Of a stretch of DNA of 64,000 nucleotides, positions 13,786 to 24,020 are shown piece by piece. The stretch comes from Nymphaea colorata (taxonomy: Eukaryota > Streptophyta > Magnoliopsida > Nymphaeales > Nymphaeaceae), in NCBI RefSeq assembly GCF_008831285.2, contig NC_045140.1:13433036-13497035 (forward strand), in the 5' to 3' direction. The position numbers and the translations under genes were made by a program. The stretch's first letter is position 1; every line of letters starts with the position of its first letter. The notes beneath the pieces were generated by a model. That model was not told the DNA's origin. It saw only the letters and a list, made by a program, of their open reading frames with translations, and made no database searches.

Positions 13786-14686
13786 GTGCTGAAAAGGAAA
13801 GACTTCCTATATTAAGTTACTAAAGAAACATGAATAATAACCTTCACAAGATTTTTCGAAGTTGACATTTTTTGAGTTAATATTTATTGTTCTAATTTAT
13901 TTTCTGCAAAAGATCATACATGATACTTGGCCATTGTATTGTCCAGTCATATAAATATTCGTATTATTGGCCTCCAAGCTCTTTTGTTCGGTACCATGTC
14001 TTTTTAGCAAGCCACTTGTGGTGATGAGAGTAATATAAGAAAAATCTTCGGGAGTTATGTTCTTCTCTACCCATCATCATTGTCGAGTTACTATTTCAGT
14101 CTGCATTTGTGAACAGGGGTGTCAAGAGGTGAGGTTGTGGCACTAAAGCATTTGATGACACAGCTTCACTTGATTCTAAAAATATTGCTGCTAGTGCTTT
14201 TGATAGCTTTTTGGAAAATTATGAATTACCCAACTAGCGTCCTGTTCATCTACCAAAATGAAATAACTGTGATGTATATGACATGAAAGTGATACCTGGC
14301 ATTTCAATGTATTTACAGTTTTGTTTTCTTCCCAAATATGGAAATGTACATTCAAACTTCTCTGTGACTTAAAAATGACAAAGGGAATCAGTGTTTCTTG
14401 AGAAAATTATGGTCTATTTTTGAACTTGTCCTTGTGTGGTGGAATGTTATTGGAAGAATGTTGCCAGCAATTGTTCAGCATTCAGTGTTGTCAATTCTTG
14501 TTTCTAGAACAGGCTGGACTTAAGGAGCTAAGGTTTAGAACGATTGTTGCTATGATGTCCAGCTAGTGAACAGTTAATCCGACTAGCCAACTAGTCAGTT
14601 CCCTGCTAAGTCACATGTGAATGGGGATATGGTCCATGTACTCCCCATACCACAGATGCAGCACTGCGGTTTAGGGACATATCTGG

Positions 14687-14969
14687 TGTAAGATTTTCCA
14701 GAAATTTGTGTCTCTCCGGCCTGAAACAAGAGTGATTGAGTACAGAAGGTAGAAGCCGATGGAAGAGAAGGTGCAGTTGGCGTGAAAAAAACCACACTGC
14801 AATCCTTAATCACTGTTATTAAGATAACCTGATCAGATTACAACAGTTTGTACAAAAATATGTAAAAAATTATAAGTATGCCACCGCCTAGTATATTTGG
14901 GCGTGTGGATATAAAAGAATTGGATCAGGTCATCTAGACAGACCCGATCTTGTGCGCACAAACTTAACA
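14687..14969 (-). repeat. 3' LTR of copia X
   Basis: It begins TGTAAGATTTTCC and ends AAACTTAACA on the plus strand, and is followed by the C-rich complement of the polypurine tract. It pairs with 23738-24020. Confidence 0.95.
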
Positions 14970-14985
14970 ACCCCCCCTCAAGTTG

Positions 14986-15915
14986 TGCATGAGATTTGAT
15001 CTTGCATAATTTGTTCTTCAATTCCCATAAGTGTTGTCCTTTGAGTCCTTTGGTGAAGAGGTCAACTACTTGTTCACTGGTGGGTACATAAGTAGGCAAG
15101 ATCTCGGCTTCTTCAATCTTCTGACGGATGAAGTGTTGATCAATCTCCATGTATTTGGTGCGATTATGTAGAACGGGGTTGAAGGCAATTTTTATCGCAC
15201 TTTAGTTGTCACATAGTAATGATGACTGAACAATAGGAAGGCTGAGTTCTCGAAGCAAACGGCGTAACCATGACGCTTCAGCTGTCCTAGCAGCCATCGC
15301 TCTATATTCTGCCTCAGTGCTAGATCGAGCAACCGCGTGTTGCTTCTTACTGCTCCAACAAATGAGATTAGAATCAAGAAAAAGACAGAAACCTGAAACT
15401 GATCGTCGATCATCGGGATCTCCTGCCCAGTCTGCGTCGGTATAGGTATAAATGTGATGTCCAAGCGTAACATTGGGGCATCTTGTGTAGACTAGTCCAT
15501 CTCCAAGAGTAGCTTTGAGATACCGTAAGATTCACTTAGTGGCATCCATATGTCCTTTCGTGGGTGTATGCATAAATTGAGAGATCTGATTTACAGCATA
15601 TACTATGTCTGGGCGTGTAAAAGTGAGGTATTGTAACATACCAACAATGCTGCGATAGAATGTAGGATTGAGATATGTAGCAGTTCCATCAGAGGCAGTC
15701 AATTTAGTGTTGAGAACACTAGGAGTAGTTATAGGTTTGCAATTAATCATAGCAAAAATTGGTATGTAAGTTACACAAGTCTCTCTTCCTTTAGAATTCT
15801 ATGAAGGAAGGCATTTTTGACATCCAACTGATAGAGAGTCCATTCATATGAGACTGCAAGAGAAATAATTATGCAGATCGTTCCCATCTTGATGACCAGA
15901 CTGAATGTTTCATCA
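14986..15915 (-). pseudogene. Copia X RT tail and RNase H remnant
   Basis: On the minus strand from 15915 the RT resumes after the nested insertion (ETFSLV, then YQLDVKNAFLH). It then jumps near 15750-15790 straight to the late RT block (FTRPDIVYAVNQISQFMH), so about 120 residues, including the YVDD active-site box, are missing. RNase H follows, with TDADWAGDPDDRRS near 15440-15395 and SSTEAEYRAMAA near 15325. A TAA then interrupts LLCDN (near 15205). The tail with TKYMEIDQHFIRQKI runs to about 14990. The missing YVDD and the stop make it non-functional. Confidence 0.85.
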
Positions 15916-16202
15916 TGTTAAAATAGATTGTAATGGGGAACCGGGTCCATATCTGGACCCGGTCCCATGGGGCACGGGTACCGAGGCTGGCTCGGTACCC
16001 TAGGCAGCACTCTTTTTCTCCCTCTTATATATTCTTCACTTACGTGTAATTGTAGAGTTAAGTGAATAGATTTTCTCTCTCCTAGGGTTGCGGTGGTGCA
16101 CCTAGGTTAGAGCTTCCCCGTGGTTTTTTTCCTCTTTCTAAGGTTTTTCCATGTATACCGTGTGTTCCTTTCTTCTTCCTTCGTGTGTTGCGTGTTTCTA
16201 CA
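15916..16202 (+). repeat. 5' LTR of copia B
   Basis: The repeat is 287 bp, homologous to the LTRs at 43976-44260 and 48816-49102, with the shared GGAACCGGGTCC and TCGGTACCCTAGG motifs. TGGTATCAGAGCC follows directly. Confidence 0.95.
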
Positions 16203-16565
16203 TGGTATCAGAGCCAGGTTCGTGAGATCGTTCGTTTGCATCTCGTGTTTCCGCCGTCATCCCTGCGCCGCTACCACATTTGGAGTTTTTTTTTTTCGGC
16301 CGCCGTTGGGGTTTCATGCGCCGCCAGTTTCCGCGCAGCCGCTGTCGAAGTTCTTTCTGCACCGCCGCCGTCGGACGATCCAGCGCCACCGCCGGTTGCC
16401 TTCTAAAGTTTCTGCTACCGTGGGTGTCTCTCTTTTCCGCCGTCGGACGATCCAGCGCCGTCACGCCTCTCGTCGCCGCCTTGGTTTCCATGTGGCGCTG
16501 GTGTTTCAGCCGCTGTTGTGTCGTCTTGTTGCTGCCTGGTGTTGCATTTGACTTGACTGCTTGTG

Positions 16566-17642
16566 ATGGCGGAAGAGATCGCACCTAAAAGTGATGTGGC
16601 CTTTGACGCGGGCAGCGCTCCCAAGAGCGAGAACTTGTCGGTCCAGGTCACGCCCATTCGTCTGACTAAAGGTAACTATCTTTCTTGGTCTGCTGCTCTC
16701 GAGATTGGGATAACGAGCCGTGGTCGTCACCCCTATATCACAGGTGACAAACCGGTGCCCAGCAAAACTGATCCTCAATGGGCGACTTGGGTGTTGGAAG
16801 ACAGTCAGGTTAAGGTGTGGATCATCAGCTCTGTGTCCGCTGATATTCAGCCTCTTATTCTGCGGAAGCCGACTTTGTTTGATATGTGGACTGTGCTTGT
16901 GAGGATGTATGGTCGCAAGAAAAGGGTTCTGCGTACGTATCATATTAAACACAGTATTTATTCTCTGAAACAGGGTGACTTGTCTATTGCCTCCTTCTAT
17001 GCAGCCCTGAAAACTAAGTGGGAGGAACTTGATTATCATGTGAATGCTAACTGGGACTGTGGTTCCGATCATGCCCGGTACTGGGAAAAGGAATGGATGG
17101 ACCGGACGTTCCTTTTCCTTGGAGGCTTGCGTGATGAATTTGAATCCATTCGGAGTCAAATTCTCAACTGTGATGAGATTCCTGGAATAGAAGATGTATA
17201 TGCCAGAGTGGAATCCGAGGAACAAAGACGCCAAGTGATGCAGATTGACCCCAGTCATGGGAGTGGTCCCTCGGCCTTTGTTAGTCGTTCTTCTGTGCCT
17301 GGCCAGCGCCCTGTTAGGCGATGTACCCATTTTCACAAGTCAGGACATTCTGTTGAATTTTGTCGGGATCTTCACCCTGAGAAGAGACTTGTTCGTGGTC
17401 ACCCTCCGTCTAGTCGGCGAGGTTCTCTTGTGCATGACTCAAATCAGAGTGGTTCTTCAAGTGGTGAAAAGTCGAGGCTTTCCCCAGATCAAATCAAGGA
17501 ACTACAAGCTTATATCAGTCGTCTTTCTACTACGTCAGAGGACACATCTACATCTAATGGAGCTAAGTTAGCTCATGCTCTTGTTGCTACTAGTGATCAA
17601 GGTAATTCCTCTCTCGGTGATTGGATTGTTTCAAGAATATAA
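16566..17642 (+). pseudogene. Copia B gag and protease start, frame-broken
   Basis: The first ATG is at 16566, matching the ATG at 44515 in the related element; the codon before it is GTG. The gag body has NYLSWSAALEIGI near residue 35 and the conserved LGGLRDEFESIRSQIL. The zinc knuckle reads C-T-H-F-X4-H-X4-C, with Phe where the second Cys is expected (it is intact in the related copy). The frame ends just where the protease should begin: compared with 43976-49102, 44 bp covering the DSGATHH active site are missing at about 17630, between GTT repeats, which shifts the frame. No active protease can be made. Confidence 0.9.
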
Positions 17643-18846
17643 GTTGACTTCTGGGCAGCAGCGTGTTTCTACGGCTGATGGTTCTTCTATTTCTGTGGCT
17701 AGAAAAGGGAGTTTATCATTACTGAACAAATATTGTCTTCATAATGCCCTGCATGTTCCCAATATTCCCGTAAATTTGTTATCTGTCAGCAGTATTACCA
17801 AAGAGCTAAACTGTAATCTAATAATCTCTGCTGATCGTTGTTTCCTGCAGGACTTGGGGATGGGGCAGAAGATTGGGATTGGTTCGGCTATTGATGGTCT
17901 CTACAGAATGCCAGTACAGGTTGCTTCTGCTTTGATTTCAGCCACCAGTGGACAGTTGTCTGGCGTGGAGGATAGATCCGTTATTATGCGCTGGCACGAG
18001 AGACTTGGTCATCTTCCTTTTCAGTTGATTAAACAGTTGTTTCTTAAGATGTTTCAGTCTGTTTCTTTGGACACCTTCGCCTGTGAAGTGTGTCAGTTGT
18101 CTAAGCATGTTAGGGCCTCGTACCCTATTTCGTTCAATAAAACCAGCCGCCCATTTGCTTTGGTTCACTCTGATGTTTGGGGTCCTTCGGGAGTACCCAC
18201 TTGTCATGGTTTTCATTATTTCATGACTCTTATTGATGACTACTCTCGGTGTATGTTCGTGTATTTGTTGAAAGAACGTAGTGAAGTTCCCGGCATTGTC
18301 AAAAACTTCATTGCATTTGTTGAAACTCAATTCCAGACCTCTGTTCAGGCCCTTTGTACTGACAATGCTCGAGAGTATGTCTCCCAATCCCTTGATGACT
18401 TCTTGCGAAGCAAGGGTATTATACATGAAACATCCTGTAGCTACACACCTCCTCAGAATGGCGTGGCTGAAAGGAAGGATCGCCATTTGTTAAATGTCAC
18501 CCGGGCCATTATGTTTCAACGTCGTGTCCCTAAGCGGTACTGGGGTGATGCACTTCTCACTAGTGCTCATCTCATTAACCGTATGCCTACTCGTGTGTTG
18601 CATGGTCATTCCCCTTATTCTGTTTTGTGGCCTACTCAGAATCCCTGGCCTTTGACCCCTCGGGTGTTTGGGTGTGTTTGCTTTGTCCATGATCATAGTT
18701 CCACTCTCAAGAAACTTGATCCTCGGTCCATCAAAGCGGTCTTTTTGGGGTATTCCTCCACCCAGAAGGGATACAAGTGTGTCGATCCTAGCACTTCCAG
18801 AGTATATGTCTCCAGGGATGTTACCTTTCATGAACATGAGGCATAG
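17631..18846 (+). pseudogene. Copia B integrase remnant
   Basis: After the frame shift the polyprotein continues in another frame. The integrase zinc domain (RWHERLGHLP ... CEVCQLSKH) is followed by the catalytic core with SDVWGP, the second Asp in CTDNAREY and the Glu in NGVAERK, then FGCVCFVH and VFLGYSSTQKGYK. It ends at TAG 18844-18846, where the related copy has Tyr (TAC). Integrase catalyses insertion of the element cDNA. The core residues are present here, but without protease and with the stop the polyprotein cannot mature. Confidence 0.9.
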
Positions 18847-20450
18847 TTTCCTGCGAATCCTCTTCAGGGGGAGTGTCTTGGTGAGAGAGTGGAAGAGTAT
18901 TCTTCGCATCAGTTGATTCAGTTCACGGATTTCTTGGATTACACGGCTAGTTCTCTGAGTGTGGTAGACACAGTCAGTGAGGGCAGAGACAGTCAGATGG
19001 AGGGGGGCCCTGTGGAAGAACAATCCCGTGATCATTTGTTTGGTCAGGTATACAACAGGAAGAAGAAGGATGTGATGGAGGTTGTTGATGTTACCAATCC
19101 CAATCTTGTGAGCTCCCCGGATGATCCAAGTCCAATGAATGAAGATCTTCCCATAGCCCTGCGCAAAGGCACCAGGTCATGTACTTCTCATCCTATTCAG
19201 AGATTTGTTTCGTATGCTAAACTCAGTAAAGACTATAAGTGCTTTATTACCTCTTTATCTATGGCTGTTATTCCCAAGTCAGTGGAAGATGCCAGGGAGG
19301 ATCCTAAATGGCTACAGGCCATGATAGAGGAGATGGATGCCCTGACAAAGAACAATACGTGGGAGGTTGTTGATATTCCCAAGGGAACTCACTTAGTTGG
19401 TTCCAAGTGGGTGTTTACTATGAAGTACAAACCTGATGGCACAGTAGAACGCTATAAAGCTCGTCTCGTTGCAAAGGGGTTTAGCCAGAAATATGGGATT
19501 GATTATCTTGAGACGTTCGCTCCCGTTGCTAAACTGAAGACAGTAAGGGTCATCTTAGCTCTGGCAGTGTAAAAGAAGTGGAGCATGGACCAACTTGATG
19601 TCAAGAACGCCTTCTTGAATGGTCACCTTGAGGAAGAAGACTATATGAGCATGCCGCCTGGATATGCGCGGAACGGAAAGTGTTGTTATCTCAAGAAAGC
19701 ATTGTATGGTCTCAAGCAGTCCCCTAGAGCGTGGTTTGAAAGACTAAGGGTTGTGATGAAGACTAATGGATATAAACAGGGAAATGGTGATCACACCCTC
19801 TTTATCAAGCAGAGAAATGGTCTGGTGAGCCTTCTACTTGTATATGTTGATGATATGATTGTCACAGGTGATGACGAAGAAGAAAAAAGGAAGATGAAAG
19901 AAACGTTAGCTGCTGAATTCAATCTCAAAGATCTGGGTAAATTGAGGTATTTTTTGGGAATTGAGATCGCACGATCTGAGACTGGACTTGTTATGAGCCA
20001 AAGGAAATACACTTTGGAACTTCTAAAAGAGACAGGTAAACTGGGATGCAGGCCCTTTCTTACTTCAATGGAGTCTGGCACAAGGATAAGTATCAAAACT
20101 GGGACGATCTTGGATGAGGAAGGAAAAGGGAGGTATCAGCGGCTGGTTGGTAAACTCATTTATCTCACTCTTACTCGTCCAGATATTACGTATGCTGTGG
20201 GTGTGTTAAGTCAGTTTATGCATGCCCCTACTGATTGCCATTGGAAAAGTGCTGAAAGAGTATTGGGATACTTAAAGAATGACCCAGGGAAAGGACTGCT
20301 CTATACTCGACAAGGTCAACTCAGCATTGAAGGATACTCTGACGCCGACTGGGCAGGATGCACAGATACTAGAAGGTCTACCACAGGATACTGCATCTTT
20401 CTTGGAGGTAACCTGGTGGTATGGAGAAGTAAAAGACAAGAAGTTTGTTC
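18847..20450 (+). pseudogene. Copia B reverse transcriptase/RNase H, 3'-truncated
   Basis: The RT begins around [12 protein letters not shown] and [17 protein letters not shown] (19570-19572) replaces a Gln codon before KKWSMDQLDVKNAFLNG. The YVDD box (LLVYVDDMIVTGD, near 19850) is intact, as are LTRPDITYAVG and the RNase H motif DADWAG. The frame then runs into LTR sequence at about 20450 after VVWRSKRQEVCS, because the rest of RNase H, the polypurine tract and most of the 3' LTR are deleted. Confidence 0.9.
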
Positions 20451-20514
20451 TGAGGTTTTTCCACGTATACCGTGTGTTCCTTTCTTCTTCCTTCGTGTGT
20501 TGCGTGTTTCTACA
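20451..20514 (+). repeat. Remnant of copia B 3' LTR
   Basis: Only the last 64 bp of the LTR remain (GAGGTTTTTCCACG to GTTTCTACA). The deletion joins TTCT of the RNase H region to TTCT of the LTR, so a short microhomology is left. Confidence 0.9.
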
Positions 20515-20519
20515 CATCA

Positions 20520-21172
20520 TAATCTTTCCCGTATTGCTGAGTGAAGCCTCGCGCCACAAGGCGAGCTTTATATCGATCAATGCTACCATCAGGCTTATAT
20601 TTCAGTTTGTAAACCCATTTGGAGCCCACAACATTCTTACCATCTGGACGAGGAATAATCTGCCAAGTCTGACACTCGTTCAAGGCTGCCATTTCCTCAT
20701 TCATAGCTTCAACCCAACATTTTTCTTTACTCGCATGTTGATAACATTTTGGTTCCACCTTTTTGCTGACTTCTATCATAAAAAGCTGAAAATCTAAGGA
20801 AAAATTGTTATAGCTCACCCATCTATCAATAGGATGCCGTACGCGTTGTGATTTGCATGGAGCTACGGTAGGGACTGACCACCGATAATACACCAGGCCT
20901 GAGAAGCGATTATCTATAGGTGGATCATTGGGCTGAGAGGATGAAGGCAGGCTGTCCAAGAAAGTGGTGTTGTCCAAGGAACTATTGACAAATTTTTCGG
21001 GCTCATCAACAACTTGCTCTCTCTGCTCAGGCAACATTTCCACCCCTTGTCTTAAAATTTCAGCATGTAACCAAGTATCATATACTTCATTTTTATCATT
21101 GAGTGTCACAAAAGGTGCCTTTGGATCCTGTAACCTGCTTTCATAAAAAACAACACGTCGTGAAATATGCAC
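20520..21172 (-). pseudogene. Copia X integrase C-end and RT 5' part
   Basis: On the minus strand this frame gives a linker with RHPIDRWVSYNNFS, then the RT start with WVEAMNEEMAALNECQTW, SKWVYKLKYKPDGSIDRYKAR and VARGFTQQYGKDYD. The nested element begins there. It is the N-terminal third of a copia reverse transcriptase and has no in-frame stop before the insertion site. Confidence 0.9.
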
Positions 21173-21197
21173 ACGCCCAGTTTTAGGATTGTAACAT

Positions 21198-22022
21198 CTA
21201 TAGCCCTTGAAATTTGTTTCTTAAGGAAACATCAATATGCACGTAGCACACACATCCAAAAACACGTAATTCCTCATAATGTGGTTGTTCCTGATGTAAT
21301 AGAAAGAATGGTGATTTGCCATCAAGCAAAGCCAATGGCAGCCGGTTTATAACATGGATAGCCGTATGAAAAGCCTCGGTCCACAATGTCATAGGTAAAT
21401 TTGTGTCAAGCGTCATGTTGAGTGCACTTTCAACGATCTGCCTATGTTTCCTTTCAGCAATTTCGTTTTGCTGAGGTGTATGTGGACATGAGATTTGTCT
21501 AGTGATCCCATGATTTACTAAGTACTCAGTAAATTCGTTTGAAATAAATTTACCACCATCATCACATTGGAAATGCATAATATCACTGGAGTATTTATTT
21601 CAAACCAAGGCATGACATTGAGTGAACAAGCGGAAAACTTCTGATTTGTGTTTCATGAAATGGATCCAAGTATATCGGGAATATGAATCAATAAAAATGA
21701 CATAGTATCGACTCCCGAAAGAAGAAGGAATTGGAGCGGGCCCCCAAACATCGGAATATATAGTGTCAAAAACCATTGAAGCTCTTTTATTGATTAATTG
21801 AAAGGGAAGGGCATGGCTCTTAGAGATGTGACAACTCGAGCACATGCTGGACTCACTAACTGAATTCAGACTGGACTTATCTAGGAGACTGTCTGCAACA
21901 AGACTTCGAACAAAAGAGTGACTCCAGTGAACTAACCGACTGTGCCAAATGGACAGCTTATTATACTCTACAACATTAACTTCACTATGACTTGGAAAAG
22001 ATGAATCTGAAAGGTAAGGTTT
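21198..22022 (-). pseudogene. Copia X integrase
   Basis: The minus-strand order is CSSCHISKSHALPF, YSDVWGPAPIPSSFGSRYY (first catalytic Asp), CDDGGKFISNEF (second Asp) and PQQNEIAERKHR (Glu), then FGCVCYVH. A stop lies between 21600 and 21578, before the CDDGG segment. The expected His-His part of the zinc domain upstream (21846-22020) is in other frames and degraded. Confidence 0.85.
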
Positions 22023-23456
22023 TCACATCTTTGGAGCTTCTTCAAGGACATACATATCTCCTTTGCGAGTGCCCTCAACGAATGTCTTCTTGGTTCGAGC
22101 ATCCTTGACATAAACAAAAGATGGTGTGAATTCAACAGAGGAATGAGTATCGTCAATAAGTTTGGACACTGAGATAATATTTTTCTTGACATTTGGAACA
22201 ACAAGGACATTCTTTAATGGTATGGAAGAACGACCCATAGATATTTGTGTATTTCCAATGTGCGATATTGTGTGATGGGAACCATCTCCCATAACAACCA
22301 ATCCTTGATCTAAATAAGGGAAAACACTAGAGAGATTACTTGTGTCACCAGTAACATGGGCTGCTGCTCCAGAGTCCACATACCATTCTCTTTGCTCATT
22401 TTGTTTCAAGTGGAGTTTAGATAGGGCTGTCATTAAAAGTTGCTGCATGTCTGCTGAAATATTTGATGTTGCATTTGAGACGGATGATGATGAAGCTGAC
22501 CCTACTGCTGCCTTGTTCTCACGCCTGATCTGGTTGTTTTTTTTCTGAGGATTGTGCCAACATTCTGATTTTACATGCCCCCTTTTGTTGCAATAGAAGC
22601 AAGTAGGAACCCTTCTAGGCATGGTAGATGTAGTATTCATGCCTGGTGGTGTTGGGAGAATACCTCTTCCCATTCCTGCCTGAGGAGTCCAAGGATGGGT
22701 GCGATTCCCTTGCAGTGCGTGCGTCCCTATAATCAGTACATTGTGGCTGCTGGAAGGAATCAAGTTCTGTTGTTGTACATGACTAGCTTCGTGCTGAAAT
22801 AACTTGGCCTTCAGATCTTCAAAGGATGGGAGGATAGGTAGAACTTCCAAAGCTGTGCAAAATATGTCAAAATCTGTTCCCAGTCCACTTAAAGCTTGCT
22901 GCACCTTGTCCTTGTCACTGACCGAATATCCAATGACAGCAAGCTGGTCGCTTACATTTTTTATTTCATTCAAATATTCCAAAACTATACGCGTCCTGTG
23001 CTTGATGTCCTGAAATTGCCTTTTTAATTGTAGAAATTATGCTTCCGATACTTGAGAGTACGTCGTGGCAAGCATAGACCACAACTCTAGGGCTGTTAAA
23101 TCATCATCAATCCCTCCCAATACTTCCTCTGACAGAGTAGAAGTCATGTAGGCAACAAGAGACTGGTCGTGAGCCTACCAAACTTCATACTCAGGGTTGT
23201 TTCTAGTAAGAGTTTCATACTCAAATCTGATCTCAGTCCCAGCAGCTTGATCTGCCACTACAGTCCTCTTCACTTCATGGTCGATGCACTTTGGAGGTGC
23301 TGGGGTGGTGCCATCGAAATGTCCATAGAGTCAATGGCTCTTAATAAATGGGACTATTAGACGTTTCCAAGTCAAATAGTTGTTGTGATTCAGTTTTTGG
23401 GAGATAAGTTGGGAGAGAAAACTGGAGGATAAGAGAGAGGAGTTTCGCTGGTCCAT
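22023..23456 (-). pseudogene. Copia X gag and protease
   Basis: The ATG at 23454-23456 (minus) starts MDQRNSSLLSSSFL, leading into LNHNNYLTWKRL, TEIRFEYETLTRNNPEYEVW and LWSMLATTYSQVSEA, the usual copia gag fold. Two in-frame stops break it: TAG at 23175-23177 and TAA at 23037-23039. Downstream (22982 to 22023) the frame is open, with an intact zinc knuckle CFYCNKRGHVKSEC (nucleic-acid binding in the particle) and the aspartic protease site WYVDSGAAAH. It ends in VLEEAPKM. Confidence 0.9.
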
Positions 23457-23737
23457 GGCTGAATAATGGGAGCAGAAATCGAAGAGGAATAATGGAATGG
23501 GTTAGGTATTTTGCGTAATGGTTTGGTTTGGAGTTTGGAAAGAATTAGGACAAAGGAGATTAGGATTATGTGATGTAGAAATTAAATGGAACAGAATTAG
23601 GGCAGATAACACAAAGGTAGAATTTAGGGCAAGTACTAGAATTAGGGCAAATCACAACAGAAATAGGATTTAGGGCAAATCACGCCGGGACTGAATCCAC
23701 TTACCGGAGGACGATGCTCAACCTGGCTCTGATACCA

Positions 23738-24020
23738 TGTAAGATTTTCCAGAAATTTGTGTCTCTCCGGTCTGAAACAAGAGTGATTGAGTAAAGAAGG
23801 TAGAGGCCGATGGAAGAGAAGGTGCAGTTGGCGTGAAAAAAACCACACTGCAATCCTTAATCGCTGTTATTAAGATAACCTAATCAGATTACAACAGTTT
23901 GTACAAAAATATGTAAAAAATTACAAGTATGCCACCGTGTAGTATATTTGGGTGTGTGGTTATAAAAGAATTGGATCGGGTCGTCTGGACAGACCCGATC
24001 CTGGGCGCACAAACTTAACA
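23738..24020 (-). repeat. 5' LTR of copia X
   Basis: This 283-bp LTR is preceded on the plus strand by GCTCTGATACCA (23726-23737), the complement of the tRNA-Met primer site. The TSD TCTGG follows at 24021. Confidence 0.95.

Larger units (their letters stand above)
15916..20514 (+). mobile_element. Ty1/copia element B, nested in X
   Basis: It starts TGTTAAAATAG and ends GTTTCTACA, flanked by the target duplication CATCA at 15911-15915 and 20515-20519. It lies inside the RT of X, between the GKDYD and ETFS codons. The 5' LTR is 15916-16202, the primer site is 16203-16214, and the 3' LTR is cut down to its last 64 bp. It belongs to the same family as the element at 43976-49102. Several coding lesions make it non-autonomous. 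Confidence 0.95.
14687..24020 (-). mobile_element. Ty1/copia element X, interrupted by a nested copia
   Basis: LTRs of 283 bp lie at 14687-14969 and 23738-24020 and differ at about 15 sites by eye (roughly 95% identity). The target duplication TCTGG is at 14682-14686 and 24021-24025, and unit B carries the uninterrupted site near 35745. The primer site is at 23726-23737 (minus strand) and the polypurine tract is next to the left LTR at 14970-14979. The coding order on the minus strand is gag, protease, integrase, RT, RNase H. Without the 4.6-kb nested element (15916-20514) X is about 4.7 kb. It carries several stops and has lost the central RT segment, so it is dead. Confidence 0.95.

Noticed and set aside
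16120-16588. Arg/Pro-rich open frames before the copia B gag
   Set aside because: They span LTR and leader sequence; the gag start at 16566 is supported by the related element.
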